A DNA stretch of 64,000 nt from Bacillota bacterium (GCA_023391635.1 JAEWAQ010000073.1:80485-144484), one strand, 5' to 3'. Counted from the first letter of the stretch, positions 44,172 through 53,548 are shown. The notes: generated by a model not told the origin, from the letters alone. Numbers and translations are program-made.

Positions 44172-45638
44172 ATGCCAGAGGAAGATTCCGAATTGATCCT
44201 GTTGCACACGAACGATTTGCACAGCCATCTGGAAGCCGCTTCGCGCATCGCTCAATATGTGAAGAAACATAGAGAAGCGGTGCCGGCAGAACGGCTGCTC
44301 CTGCTCGATTGCGGGGATTTTCTCGACCGTGCCCGCATGGAGACGGAAGGGACGGAAGCCGCGGTCAACCGCGGATTGCTGCGGGAGATCGGCTACGATG
44401 CCGTGACGCTCGGCAATAACGAAGGCCTAACCTACACTCGCGAGCAGTTGGATCGCTATTACGAGGGCCTGTCGATACCGGTCGTCTGCGCGAATTTCGT
44501 ACCGCTCAAGCCGTTCGATCGGCCGGCATGGCTCGCGCCTTCCCTGATCCTGCGCAAAGCCGGCATGAGGATCGGCTTGATCGGCTTGACCGCCCCCTTC
44601 AACGATTATTACGAATTGCTCGGCTGGCACGCCGACGATCCGATGGCTGCTGCCGAGGCGGAGGTGGAGCGGCTTCGCGGGCAAGCCGACCTGATCGTCG
44701 TGCTATCCCACCTGGGCTTGCGTCAAGACGAGCGGCTCGCCGCGGAGGTTGGCGGCATCGATCTCATTCTAGGGGCCCATACGCATCATCTGCTGGAACA
44801 ACCGCTGATCATCGGGCGCACGTTCATGTCGGCCGCTGGCAAATTCGGCCGGCATATCGGGAAGTTGCAACTCCGCAAGATAAGTGCCGATATAGACGGT
44901 GAGGGACCGCGCATTGCCGTGAATGGCAGCTGCCTGCCGACCGAAGGCTGGGCCGAGGATGAGGCTTCGTCTGCCATCGTTGCTGCCGGACTCGCGGAAG
45001 CGAGGCGCCGCATGAGCCGTGTCATTGCCGTGCTTGACCGCCCGCTGGTACGTTTGCCCGATGCGGAATCCCCGCTCGTCAACCTGCTTGCCGCCGCCGT
45101 TCGCGGGAGAACGGGAGCGGCGATCGGCTTGGTGAACGCGGGCCAACTGCTGGACAGCCTGAACGCGGGAGACGTCACGGAAGAGCGGATCCATGCGATA
45201 TGTCCGTCGCCGATCAATTGCTGTCTGATACGCCTCACGGGCAAACAACTCCTTCGCGCGATGGAGGAAAGTTTGCTGCAAGAATTCATCGAGCTTGAAA
45301 TCCGCGGATTCGGCTTCCGCGGCAAGGCGCTCGGCACGCTCTGCTATGACGGGCTGTCTGCGAACATTGATCTGAATCGCCAGCCGTACGACAGGGTGAC
45401 CCGCGTTCTGGTCAATGGCGAACCGCTCGACCCGGAGCGGGAATATGAAGTCGGCACTCTCGATATGTTCACGTTCGGAATCGGTTATGTCGGCTTGAAG
45501 GAAGGCCGGAACGTGCGGTATTTGCTGCCGGAATTCATCCGGGAAGTGCTGTGCGAAGCGTTGGCCGATCCGCGCATGGTCGCGGAATCCCAGCACAAGC
45601 GCATCGAGGTCGCAAGTTCGGATCACGAAACCAGTTAA
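44172..45638 (+). CDS. 5'-nucleotidase/2',3'-cyclic phosphodiesterase-like metallophosphatase (YunD-like)
   Basis: A 488-residue protein without signal peptide. The calcineurin-like metal motifs are HTNDLHSH at residues 12-19, LLDCGDFLDR, TLGNNEGL, VLSHLG and LGAHTHH. The C-terminal half is the 5'-nucleotidase domain, with LVNAGQLLDSLNAGDVTEERI and a YEVGTLDMFTFG stretch. The lack of a signal suggests a cytoplasmic enzyme, as for Bacillus subtilis YunD, rather than the secreted UshA type. AGGAGG lies 6 bases before the ATG. The substrate is probably a nucleotide or sugar nucleotide. Confidence 0.85.
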   Translation: MPEEDSELILLHTNDLHSHLEAASRIAQYVKKHREAVPAERLLLLDCGDFLDRARMETEGTEAAVNRGLLREIGYDAVTLGNNEGLTYTREQLDRYYEGLSIPVVCANFVPLKPFDRPAWLAPSLILRKAGMRIGLIGLTAPFNDYYELLGWHADDPMAAAEAEVERLRGQADLIVVLSHLGLRQDERLAAEVGGIDLILGAHTHHLLEQPLIIGRTFMSAAGKFGRHIGKLQLRKISADIDGEGPRIAVNGSCLPTEGWAEDEASSAIVAAGLAEARRRMSRVIAVLDRPLVRLPDAESPLVNLLAAAVRGRTGAAIGLVNAGQLLDSLNAGDVTEERIHAICPSPINCCLIRLTGKQLLRAMEESLLQEFIELEIRGFGFRGKALGTLCYDGLSANIDLNRQPYDRVTRVLVNGEPLDPEREYEVGTLDMFTFGIGYVGLKEGRNVRYLLPEFIREVLCEALADPRMVAESQHKRIEVASSDHETS

Positions 45639-45667
45639 ACGGAAATGGAATGGGAGTGGGCTAAAGG

Positions 45668-46522
45668 ATGCTGCATTGGTTTGAAGCGATTATTTTAGGC
45701 ATCGTGGAAGGATTAACAGAGTTTTTACCGGTGTCCTCTACAGGCCATATGATCTTGACCAACGAATTGCTCGGATATGGACAAGAGACGCCGGAACAGC
45801 TCAAGACGTTCGAAATCGTCATTCAATTCGCCGCCATATTGGCGATTGCCATCGTGTACAGGCGGAAAATTATCCAAGTACTTGACTTCCGCCGGCGGCA
45901 ATCCGCGAAAGGACTGTCGGTCGATTCGTTGACCGGACCGCGCCTGAACTTGATCCACGTGCTGCTGGGCATCGTGCCGCCGCTTGCCGTTGCCTACCTG
46001 TTCCGGGATCAAATCAAGGAAATCGGCTTCACGACGGCTCCTGTGCTTTGGGCGCTGGTCGTGGGCGGCATCTACATGTGGATTTCGGAAGCGTTGTACG
46101 ATGGCGGCAAGATCAAGCGAACGACCGAGACGATGGACGGAATTACATACAAGCAAGCTTTCATCATCGGTTGCATCCAGTGCATATCCGCGATTTGGCC
46201 GGGATTTTCCCGGTCCGGATCCACGATCGCGGGCGGTATGCTCAGCGGACTCAGTTACCGCGCTTCCGCGGACTTCTCTTTTTTCATCGCAATTCCGATC
46301 ATGACGGCGGCGACGGGCTACGAGCTATTGGATAACTTGGAACAATTCCGCTCGGGCGCGATCGACGTCGGATTCCTGATCACAGGATTTGTCGTTTCGT
46401 TCCTGGTCGCCTGGCTGGTCGTCGTCGCTTTCCTGAAAGTGCTGCAGAAGGTGAAGCTCAAATATTTCGCCTGGTACCGCTTTGCACTCGCCGCCTTGTT
46501 CTATTTGTTTGTCATGCGATGA
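45668..46522 (+). CDS. uppP: Undecaprenyl-diphosphatase UppP (BacA family)
   Basis: A 284-residue membrane protein with about eight helices. The two active-site signatures are present: EGLTEFLPVSSTGH near residue 14 and FSRSGSTIAGGML in the second half. It removes a phosphate from undecaprenyl diphosphate on the outer face of the membrane, recycling the lipid carrier for peptidoglycan and teichoic acid, and gives some bacitracin resistance. It follows the nucleotidase-like gene after 29 bases and may be cotranscribed with it. Confidence 0.95.
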   Translation: MLHWFEAIILGIVEGLTEFLPVSSTGHMILTNELLGYGQETPEQLKTFEIVIQFAAILAIAIVYRRKIIQVLDFRRRQSAKGLSVDSLTGPRLNLIHVLLGIVPPLAVAYLFRDQIKEIGFTTAPVLWALVVGGIYMWISEALYDGGKIKRTTETMDGITYKQAFIIGCIQCISAIWPGFSRSGSTIAGGMLSGLSYRASADFSFFIAIPIMTAATGYELLDNLEQFRSGAIDVGFLITGFVVSFLVAWLVVVAFLKVLQKVKLKYFAWYRFALAALFYLFVMR

Positions 46523-46605
46523 CAATTTGTGTCGGTTTTTGTTGAAAAAAGTGGTTGCCGTCCCGCAATAAATCTCTTACATTAAGTTGGGAGGGATTTG
46601 ATGGA

Positions 46606-47724
46606 ATGCGCATGATGCCGATCTCACTTTGCCGGCCGGGCATGAAGCTGGCGAAAAAAATATATTCGGACGACGGTCTTGTGCTGCTGGCCGAAGGGAT
46701 GGAACTGACGGCAACCCTCATTCGCCGTTTGGGAGAATGCGGCATCAGTTTCCTGTATCTTCAAGATCCGATTACCGAAGACGTAGCGATTCCCGAAATG
46801 CTGACGGACGAGACGCAGCGGCGAGCGCTCGGTACGCTTCGCAGCACGTTTCAAGCGTTCATGGATCAGCCGACCAAGCAGAAGACGACGACATATCCGT
46901 ACATCGGCCGCGATATCAGCAAACTCATGGGCTTGATCATGGAAGATTTGAGCCGCAACGACGATGCGATGATCATGCTGATGAACATTCAGACGGTCGA
47001 TCATTATTTGTTTTCTCATTCCTTGAACGTATGCGTCTATTCGTCGATGCTCGGGCTTGCCATGGGGTACGGTCACGAACAGCTCTTGACGCTGGGGACA
47101 GGCGCGCTGCTGCACGATATCGGCAAAACGCAAATATCCATGCAGGTGCTGTTGAAGCCAGGGATGCTGTCCGCCTATGAATTCGACGAAATGAAGCGCC
47201 ATACCGAACGCGGTTACTATTTGCTGAAGGACGAACCGGGCATTCCGCTGCTTGCCGCACATTGCGCCTATCAGCATCACGAGCGTTTGAACGCGTCGGG
47301 TTATCCGCGCGGGTTGAAGGCCGGAGAAATTCACGACTACGCGAAGCTGATCGGGATCGTCGATTCCTATGACGCCATGACGAGCCATCGCGTATATCGC
47401 AATGCGATGCTGCCGCATCAGGCGGTGGAAGCTTTGTATTCGGGCAGCGGTACCTTGTACGATACCGCGATGCTTAAGCTGTTCCGGGACAAGGTCGCGA
47501 TCTACCCGCTCGGCATCACGGTGAAGCTCAGCACCGGTCAAACGGCGGTCGTCGTAGCGATCAACGCGTCATGCGTGCATCGTCCCGTCGTGCGGGTCGT
47601 CGTCGACGAATATGGCGAGCCGCTGCAGGCGCCATTCGATCTGGATTTGTCCCTGCATCTGAACGTGCTGGTCACGAAGGTCGGCGCCGAGTTGTCGGAG
47701 CAGGAGAGCACGCTGCCCGCTTGA
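46606..47724 (+). CDS. HD-GYP domain phosphodiesterase
   Basis: A 372-residue cytoplasmic protein. An N-terminal module begins MRMMPISLCRPGMKLAKKIY, followed by HSLNVCVYSSMLGLAMG, HDIGKTQISMQVLLKPGML, HTERGYYLL and HHERLNASGYPRGL, so the HD and GYP motifs are complete. It probably degrades cyclic-di-GMP. The ATG at 46606 lies 10 bases after TTGGGAGGG; an ATG at 46601 is in another frame that soon stops, and the longer frame has no ribosome binding site. It ends at a hairpin terminator. Confidence 0.9.
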   Translation: MRMMPISLCRPGMKLAKKIYSDDGLVLLAEGMELTATLIRRLGECGISFLYLQDPITEDVAIPEMLTDETQRRALGTLRSTFQAFMDQPTKQKTTTYPYIGRDISKLMGLIMEDLSRNDDAMIMLMNIQTVDHYLFSHSLNVCVYSSMLGLAMGYGHEQLLTLGTGALLHDIGKTQISMQVLLKPGMLSAYEFDEMKRHTERGYYLLKDEPGIPLLAAHCAYQHHERLNASGYPRGLKAGEIHDYAKLIGIVDSYDAMTSHRVYRNAMLPHQAVEALYSGSGTLYDTAMLKLFRDKVAIYPLGITVKLSTGQTAVVVAINASCVHRPVVRVVVDEYGEPLQAPFDLDLSLHLNVLVTKVGAELSEQESTLPA

Positions 47725-47750
47725 TCCTCTATCGATTATATTTCTCGAGT

Positions 47751-47788
47751 AAACGGCACCGTCCCAAGCGACGGCGAAGCCGTTTTTT
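47751..47788 (+). terminator. Intrinsic terminator after the second HD-GYP gene
   Basis: AAACGGC (47751-47757) pairs with GCCGTTT (47779-47785), with a GTC/GAC inner stem and a six-T tract. Confidence 0.75.
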
Positions 47789-47866
47789 CTTATGCAGGCG
47801 TTTGCTTTGTCAACCTATGATCAGTACAATTACTATCATCAAGCTATGATGGGAGCATGAAGACGA

Positions 47867-49024
47867 ATGACGCAAGCAGCGACTCATCGAGCAGGCAAGC
47901 TACCCTATGCGGCACCGGCGGAGCTGCCGCCGATCTCGCCGGCCTACGATCCTTGGGACCCGATTCACGCCTTGGCCCGATTCGGACGCCATCGGCTGAC
48001 GAGCGTCGAACTGACGGTCACCCACCTGTGCAACATGAGGTGCGAGCATTGCGCGGTCGGGGACGGCTTGACGGTGACGGAAGCCGAGCACTTGCCGCTT
48101 GCAGACGTGCTGCGGAGATTGGACGAAGTAGAGCATCTGGAGACGATCAGCCTGACGGGCGGCGAGCCTACGTACCGGGAGGAGACGATCCGGGACATTA
48201 TCATTCCCGTTTTGCAATACGCCCGCGCCAGAGGGATCCGGTCGCAGCTCAATTCCAATATTACGCTGGAATACGAGCGATACGACGCCATCGCGCCTTA
48301 CCTGGACGTCATGCATATTTCTTTCAATTACACGGAAGCGGAAGATTTCCTCCAGGTCGGCTTCGCCCGGTCGGACCGCAAGACGGGCTTTTCCGTAGCG
48401 GCTCGTCTGTACGAGCGCATGATGGACAACGCCCGCAGGTTGGCGGACGGCGGCTTGTTCGTTTCGGCCGAATCGATGATCAATTACCGTACGCATGCGA
48501 AGATGCCCGAGATTCATCGTCTCATCGCCCAGATGGGCGCCAGCCGCCATGAAGTGCATCCGATGTATCCGAGCTCGTTCGCCGCGGGCTTGCCGATGCT
48601 GACCAGAGACCAGATGCGGACGGCGATCGAACGTCTGCTCGATGCCCGGGACTGCAGTCTCTGGATGCTGTTCGGCACGCTGCCGTTCTTCGCGTGCAGC
48701 GAATCGCCGCAGGAGCGCGAGCTTGTCCGGCGACTCCGGGCGGAGCCCGGCGTCACGGTGCGCAATGATCCGGACGGCCGCAACCGGGTCAACGTGAACC
48801 TGTTCAGCGGCGACGTCTACGTGACGGATTTCGCATCGATTCCATCCTTCGGCAACATCAGCAGCGAACCGCTGGACGCGGTATTCGAACGCTGGCAGCA
48901 GCATCCGCTGCAGAGGAGCGTCAATTGCCATTGTCCGGAAGCGGCTTGCTGCGGACCGAACTTGCTCGTCGCCGACATGTACGACAAGGATGCGGATTTC
49001 CGCACTCGCAAAGCGATACTGTGA
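47867..49024 (+). CDS. yfkAB: Radical SAM protein YfkAB
   Basis: A 385-residue cytoplasmic protein. The radical-SAM cluster motif CNMRCEHC gives Cys55, Cys59 and Cys62, and SLTGGEPTYR follows as the SAM-binding glycine motif. The C-terminus carries CHCPEAACC (from Cys354), the CxCxxxxC motif that names the YfkAB family and probably binds a second Fe-S cluster. The reaction is unknown. In Bacillus subtilis the gene is listed as two parts, yfkA and yfkB; here it is one intact frame. The ribosome binding site GATGGGA is rather far, 13 bases, from the ATG. Confidence 0.88.
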   Translation: MTQAATHRAGKLPYAAPAELPPISPAYDPWDPIHALARFGRHRLTSVELTVTHLCNMRCEHCAVGDGLTVTEAEHLPLADVLRRLDEVEHLETISLTGGEPTYREETIRDIIIPVLQYARARGIRSQLNSNITLEYERYDAIAPYLDVMHISFNYTEAEDFLQVGFARSDRKTGFSVAARLYERMMDNARRLADGGLFVSAESMINYRTHAKMPEIHRLIAQMGASRHEVHPMYPSSFAAGLPMLTRDQMRTAIERLLDARDCSLWMLFGTLPFFACSESPQERELVRRLRAEPGVTVRNDPDGRNRVNVNLFSGDVYVTDFASIPSFGNISSEPLDAVFERWQQHPLQRSVNCHCPEAACCGPNLLVADMYDKDADFRTRKAIL

Positions 49025-49086
49025 ATGCCCCGGACTTGCCGCCGGACAGCGGCCCAGTATTCGCACGGAAGGAGCGGTCTTAAAAA

Positions 49087-50448
49087 TTGGAACCTTTCCA
49101 TTGGGGAAGCATCGCCTGGAACTTGCTGCTCGTCTTGTTCCTGGTATTGTTGAACGGCTTCTTTGTAGCTGCCGAGTTTGCGCTTGTGAAGGTGCGCCAA
49201 ACCAAGTTGACCCAACTGCGGAACGAAGGGAACAAATTGGCGCGATATGCGCTGAAAGTGAACGGCAAGCTCGATGCCTATTTGTCCGCCACCCAACTTG
49301 GCATCACGCTGGCATCGCTTGGACTCGGCTGGGCCGGCGAACCCGCGATCGCCGACTTGATCGTCGTGCCGGCGCTGCACAATTTCGGCGTGACCGATCC
49401 GGCCGTCATTCATACGATATCGTACATCATCGCGTTCGCAACGATCACGTTCCTGCATATCGTACTAGGAGAGCTTGCTCCCAAGTCGCTGGCGATTCAG
49501 CGCTCCGTCGGCGTCTCACTGCTGTTGTCGTGGCCGCTTCTGATGTTCTATCGCATGTTTCTTCCCTTCATCTGGGTGCTCAACGGCGCTGCGAATCAAT
49601 TGCTGAAATGGGTCGGCATCTCGCCGGCCAGCGAACACGAAGCTGCCCATACGGAAGAGGAAATCCGGATTTTGATGAACGAGAGCGCGAAGAGCGGCAT
49701 TATCGACAAAGATGAAATGACGTTGTTCGATAACGTGTTCGAATTCGCCGACCGGGTCGCCCGCGAAGTCATGCTGCCCCGTACAGACATGGACTGCCTG
49801 TTCATGAACCAATCGTTCGCAGACAACATGAAGGCTGTATATGCGACCAGACATACGCGGTATCCGGTTGCGGTGGAAGACAAGGATCAAATTATCGGAT
49901 TCGTGCATATGACGGATCTCTATACGGCCGATCCGGACGTCGATCACGATCTGAACGAATTTTTGCGTCCGATTCTGAGCGTGCCGGAGTCGATGGAGAT
50001 CAGCAAAGTGCTGAAGCTGATGCAACGCGGGAAATCGCAGCTCGCCATCGTCATCGACGAGTACGGCGGCACGGCCGGGATGATCACGGCCGAGACGATT
50101 TTGGAAGAACTGGTCGGCGATTTGCAGGACGAATTCGACAATGAGCTTCCGAGCGTCGTCGTCAAGGGAGACATTACTTCCGTGGAAGGGCGAATGCTGA
50201 TCGAAGACGTCAACGATATGCTCGGACTGGAAATCGAAGACGAAGAAGTCGACACGATCGGCGGCTGGCTGTTCAATCTGCTCGAAGGGAACATCTCCAA
50301 AGGGCAGAAGGTAAGCCGCTTCGGCTATGTGTTCGAGATCGTCCAGATTGAGCGGCTCCGCGTGCAGAGGGTACATATTTATCGCATGAAGGCCCAGCAT
50401 CAGCCCGCATCGGAAGCGAAAGGAAACGAAACGGGCGCTGACGCGTAA
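49087..50448 (+). CDS. CNNM/CBS-domain membrane protein (HlyC/CorC family)
   Basis: A 453-residue protein. Residues 1-190 form the CNNM (DUF21) membrane domain, with LLNGFFVAAEFALVKVR at the start and LGELAPKSLAIQ. Two CBS domains follow (from PRTDMDCLFMN to VVIDEYGGTAG), and a CorC_HlyC domain lies at the end (LEIEDEEVDTIGGWLFNLL). Relatives act in magnesium or cobalt export; the name hemolysin is historical. The TTG start has AAGGAG 10 bases upstream. It follows yfkAB closely. Confidence 0.9.
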   Translation: MEPFHWGSIAWNLLLVLFLVLLNGFFVAAEFALVKVRQTKLTQLRNEGNKLARYALKVNGKLDAYLSATQLGITLASLGLGWAGEPAIADLIVVPALHNFGVTDPAVIHTISYIIAFATITFLHIVLGELAPKSLAIQRSVGVSLLLSWPLLMFYRMFLPFIWVLNGAANQLLKWVGISPASEHEAAHTEEEIRILMNESAKSGIIDKDEMTLFDNVFEFADRVAREVMLPRTDMDCLFMNQSFADNMKAVYATRHTRYPVAVEDKDQIIGFVHMTDLYTADPDVDHDLNEFLRPILSVPESMEISKVLKLMQRGKSQLAIVIDEYGGTAGMITAETILEELVGDLQDEFDNELPSVVVKGDITSVEGRMLIEDVNDMLGLEIEDEEVDTIGGWLFNLLEGNISKGQKVSRFGYVFEIVQIERLRVQRVHIYRMKAQHQPASEAKGNETGADA

Positions 50449-50491
50449 TAGTAACGTCCGCCTGCAATAAGCGACAGCATGATAGTGCGGT

Positions 50492-50514
50492 GAGGGTTTG
50501 CTCCGCAAACTCCC
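50492..50514 (+). repeat. Intercistronic inverted repeat
   Basis: GAGGGTTTGC (50492-50501) pairs with GCAAACTCCC (50505-50514), one mismatch. It lies just before the ribosome binding site of the next gene, has no T run, and may mask that site or protect the message. Confidence 0.45.
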
Positions 50515-50532
50515 TGTTAGAGGAGGCAACCG

Positions 50533-51567
50533 ATGCCCATACGACAGTTTATTTTGATTGCGTTCGTACTTGGTTTTCTGTATTTGCTGTTCACGGCGGG
50601 AGCTCCGTTCCTGCTTGCGCTCGTGGCTGCGATCTTCCTCGAGCCCGTGAACCAATTAATGATTAAGCGGGCAAGAATGAACCGGCTCGCCGCCTCGACG
50701 ATTTCCAGCACGGTGTTCACTGTGCTGCTGCTCGGCCTCGCCGCCCTGATCGGAATGAAGGTCGTCGCCGAGTTGACGGCGTTCATGCAGCATGTGCCGG
50801 ATTACTTGAAGAACGCCAGCAGCTATATCAAGGACTTGCTGGAGCAAGCCCAAGCTTACACGAGCGGCGGCGCGGACCCCGTGCCGGGTCAACTCGAAAG
50901 CTGGGTTTCGAACGTGACGGATGCACTCACGAAGCTCTCGGGAACGATCACGAATTCGTTGCTGAATTTCGCCAAAGGCATTCCGGACTTCTTCATCTTC
51001 TTCATCGTGTTTCTGGTGGCGGTTTATTTGTTCTCGTTCAGCATGCCGGTGATGAAGCAATCGTTCCTGTCCTTCTTCGAGGAGAAGTCTCGCGGCCAGA
51101 TGGATCAGGTGTTAGTCAGCTTGCGCAAATCGGTGTTCGGCTTTCTGCGGGCCCAACTGCTGCTTAGCGTGGTCACTTATGCGATCTGCTTCGTCGGGTT
51201 GATGATCATCGGGACCGGTTATCCGCTTGCGATCGCGCTTCTGATCGTCGCCGTGGACATCCTGCCCGTGCTTGGCACAGGTTCCGTCCTCGTGCCTTGG
51301 GCTGCCTACCAGCTCGTGACGGGCGATATTTTTACCGGAATCGGCTTGCTCTTGCTGTTTGTCGTGATCACGGCGGTCCGACGCATCATCGAGCCCAAAA
51401 TATTGGGTGATGCCGTAGGCATCGGCGCACTGTCCGCGCTTATCAGCTTGTATGTAGGGTTCAAGCTGGTCGGTGTCATTGGCGTCTTCCTCGGGCCGAT
51501 CGTCGTCATCGTATTCATGGCGGCCCGCAAGGCGGGACTGCTCGACTTCAAGATCAAACTGGATTGA
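50533..51567 (+). CDS. AI-2E family transporter (UPF0118)
   Basis: A 344-residue membrane protein with about seven helices. It has the typical charged region between helices (EPVNQLMIKRARMNRLAAS), the long central loop around residues 85-150, and the conserved C-terminal RRIIEPKILGDAVGI and YVGFKLVGVIGVFLGPI segments. The family includes ion antiporters and the autoinducer-2 exporter TqsA; the substrate here is unknown. AGGAGG lies 7 bases before the ATG. Confidence 0.88.
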   Translation: MPIRQFILIAFVLGFLYLLFTAGAPFLLALVAAIFLEPVNQLMIKRARMNRLAASTISSTVFTVLLLGLAALIGMKVVAELTAFMQHVPDYLKNASSYIKDLLEQAQAYTSGGADPVPGQLESWVSNVTDALTKLSGTITNSLLNFAKGIPDFFIFFIVFLVAVYLFSFSMPVMKQSFLSFFEEKSRGQMDQVLVSLRKSVFGFLRAQLLLSVVTYAICFVGLMIIGTGYPLAIALLIVAVDILPVLGTGSVLVPWAAYQLVTGDIFTGIGLLLLFVVITAVRRIIEPKILGDAVGIGALSALISLYVGFKLVGVIGVFLGPIVVIVFMAARKAGLLDFKIKLD

Positions 51568-51609
51568 ACGGATGGAATGAGATTCGAAGGATCATTCGGT
51601 ACGCGGCGT

Positions 51610-51639
51610 CCCGCCTTAAGGCGGGGCGATTTTTATTTT
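51610..51639 (+). terminator. Intrinsic terminator after the AI-2E family gene
   Basis: CCCGCCTTAAGGCGGG (51610-51625) is a perfect 16-base palindrome followed by a T-rich tract. Confidence 0.85.
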
Positions 51640-51739
51640 GTTCCGATAGTCAATTCGCCCAGGCATTCGTTCATATGCTAGAGCGGAAGCGTCAATCGGC
51701 CGCCTGATCGGGAGCGGGCGTCAAGGAGGTCTCAAACAG

Positions 51740-51952
51740 ATGAATATAGGGCAATTGCGGGAATGGTATCCATTCATCAGCCCATGCGATCCATGTCCGC
51801 CGATTCGGGTCAAGACATATGTCGTGCCGCCGAACCAATACATCGTCTATCAGCCGATGAACCTGCCGCAGTTTCCCCTGGATGAAGCGTTGTTCCGGGG
51901 GACGTTGTGGCCTGCGCTCTTCAGCTCTTACCAGCCTGGAGACGGCACTTGA
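51740..51952 (+). CDS. cotJA: Spore coat-associated protein CotJA
   Basis: A 70-residue Pro/Tyr-rich protein. It has the CotJA layout: SPCDPCPPIRVKTYVVPPNQY, YQPMNLPQFPLDEALFRGTLW and a short tail. It is laid down in the inner spore coat together with CotJC. AAGGAGG precedes the ATG. It is the first gene of cotJABC, an operon that Bacillus subtilis transcribes in the mother cell under SigE. A CATATGCT element at 51672-51679 could be the -10 of a SigE-type promoter, but the -35 is unclear. Confidence 0.92.
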   Translation: MNIGQLREWYPFISPCDPCPPIRVKTYVVPPNQYIVYQPMNLPQFPLDEALFRGTLWPALFSSYQPGDGT

Positions 51953-51965
51953 GGAGGAGATGAGG

Positions 51966-52277
51966 ATGGACGAATACCAAATGCAGGAGGATCGGTCGTC
52001 TAGCCATACCCAGCCTGCAGTCGCGGATTTTGAGGCGTATCGGAGAGAACTGGAGCAACTGCAAAAGGTCGACTTCGTCCTGGTTGAGCTGACGCTTTAT
52101 CTGGATACGCATCCGACTGACATGCAGGCGATCCAGCAATACAATCAATTGGCCCAGAAACGCTGCGCGATGGCGGAAGCGTTCGAGTTGAAATTCGGGC
52201 CTCTCATGGCATTCGGGCACAGCTTCAGCCGGTATCCGTGGCAATGGGTGCAGACGCCGTGGCCTTGGCAGGTGTGA
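51966..52277 (+). CDS. cotJB: Spore coat protein CotJB
   Basis: A 103-residue protein. The core EQLQKVDFVLVELTLYLDTHPTDMQAIQQYNQ is the CotJB hallmark, and the Trp/Pro-rich end (WQWVQTPWPWQV) is usual. The ATG at 51966 is 7 bases after AGGAGG; the ATG at 51960 is too close to it, and the longer frame overlaps cotJA. It is needed with CotJA and CotJC for normal inner coat composition. Confidence 0.9.
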   Translation: MDEYQMQEDRSSSHTQPAVADFEAYRRELEQLQKVDFVLVELTLYLDTHPTDMQAIQQYNQLAQKRCAMAEAFELKFGPLMAFGHSFSRYPWQWVQTPWPWQV

Positions 52278-52289
52278 GGAGGCGAAATC

Positions 52290-52859
52290 ATGTGGCTCTA
52301 TGAGAAAAAGCTGCAGTATCCGGTTAAGGTGAGCAAATGCGATCCGAAAATGGCGAAGTTCCTGATGGAGCAGTACGGGGGCGCGGACGGGGAACTGTCG
52401 GCGGCGCTGCGGTATTTGAACCAACGGTATACGATACCGGACCGCGTCATCGGATTGCTTACGGACATTGGGACCGAAGAGTTCGCACACCTCGAGATGA
52501 TTGCCACGATGGTCTACAAGCTGACCAAGGATTCGGACGTGGAGCAACTGAAGGCGGCCGGGCTGGGCGCGCATTATGCGGCGCACGACAAGGCGCTGTT
52601 CTACTCGAACGCCGCGGGCTCGCCCTGGACGGCAACTTACATTCAGGCTAAGGGCGATCCGCTCGCGGATCTGTATGAAGACATCGCGGCCGAGGAGAAA
52701 GCGCGCGCCACCTATCAATGGCTGATCGATATGACGGACGACGTCGACCTGCAAGACAGCTTGAAGTTTCTGCGCGAGCGGGAGATTATCCATTCCTTGC
52801 GGTTCCGGGAAGCGGTGGAGATCATCAAGGCGGACCGGGAGCACAAAAAAATTTATTGA
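52290..52859 (+). CDS. cotJC: Spore coat protein CotJC (manganese catalase family)
   Basis: A 189-residue protein of the ferritin-like manganese catalase fold. The metal ligands lie in GGADGELSAALRYL, TDIGTEEFAHLEMI, DLYEDIAAEEKARATYQWL and the helix with EREIIHSLRF. It may protect the spore from peroxide. GAGGAGG precedes the ATG and the gene follows cotJB by 12 bases. The N-terminal MWLYEKKLQYPVKV is the usual CotJC start. Confidence 0.94.
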   Translation: MWLYEKKLQYPVKVSKCDPKMAKFLMEQYGGADGELSAALRYLNQRYTIPDRVIGLLTDIGTEEFAHLEMIATMVYKLTKDSDVEQLKAAGLGAHYAAHDKALFYSNAAGSPWTATYIQAKGDPLADLYEDIAAEEKARATYQWLIDMTDDVDLQDSLKFLREREIIHSLRFREAVEIIKADREHKKIY

Positions 52860-52941
52860 TCCGAGCAGGCCCTTGGGGGAATCCGATCCTCCGGGGGCCG
52901 CTGTTCGTCATCGGATCGGACGGATCGGACGGCTAACAGGA

Positions 52942-52966
52942 GAAACCTTCTCTGCTCGTTCACGTA
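52942..52966 (+). promoter_or_regulatory. SigW-type promoter of yuaF-floT
   Basis: GAAAC (52942-52946) and CGTA (52963-52966), followed by TA, are spaced by exactly 16 bases, the spacing of SigW promoters (TGAAAC-N16-CGTA). SigW is known to drive the yuaF-floT operon of Bacillus subtilis, which supports the reading. Confidence 0.65.
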
Positions 52967-53017
52967 TACAATAGGAGAATTTGACAGAGCAAACGTGGTG
53001 CAGGGAGGTGAAATGGA

Positions 53018-53548
53018 TTGGAAACGTTGATGATCGTCCTGTTCGCGCTCGGCGCCGGATATGCCTTGTTGTCTCTCGTGTTCGGCGATTGGCTTGGCTT
53101 CGACCTGCATCCGGGCGACTTGCCGCTCCTGTCTCCGACCGTCATTGCCACGTTCGTGACTGTGTTCGGCGGCTTGGGCTACTTGCTGCTTCATGAGACC
53201 GACTGGCCAACCGTCGCGGTCGCCGGAGTTTCCCTGATCGCGGCGCTGGGCGTATCGTCAGCGGTATTGTTCCTCGTCGTTATCCCGCTGCATGCCGCTC
53301 AGAAAGGGATGGCGCAGTCCGCGAAGTCGATGATCGGCTCGGAGGCGGAAGTCGTAACGCCGATCGATCCGCACCGCATGGGAGAAATCGTGTACATGCA
53401 AGGCGGCAGCCGCCATAGCGCTCCGGCGAAAGGGCAGGACGACGCTTGCATCGAGCAAGGGGCGACCGTCCGGATCGTCGGCGAATCCGCCGGTACGTTC
53501 ATCGTGGAAGCAACTGACATTCTAGCGCCGAATACAAGAAACGAATAA
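53018..53548 (+). CDS. yuaF: NfeD-like membrane protein YuaF
   Basis: A 176-residue protein with three hydrophobic helices (about 4-24, 44-62 and 68-95) and a soluble C-terminal NfeD-like OB-fold domain (SMIGSEAEVVTPIDPHRMGEIVY through VRIVGESAGTFIVEA). The TTG at 53018 follows GGAGGTG by 7 bases; the ATG at 53013 is in another frame that stops after five codons. It partners with the flotillin encoded next and acts in membrane organisation. Confidence 0.85.
   Translation: METLMIVLFALGAGYALLSLVFGDWLGFDLHPGDLPLLSPTVIATFVTVFGGLGYLLLHETDWPTVAVAGVSLIAALGVSSAVLFLVVIPLHAAQKGMAQSAKSMIGSEAEVVTPIDPHRMGEIVYMQGGSRHSAPAKGQDDACIEQGATVRIVGESAGTFIVEATDILAPNTRNE

Noticed and set aside
49596..50655. Minus-strand frames opposite the CNNM and AI-2E genes
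   Set aside because: They are antisense shadows without ribosome binding sites; both plus-strand proteins show clear family motifs.
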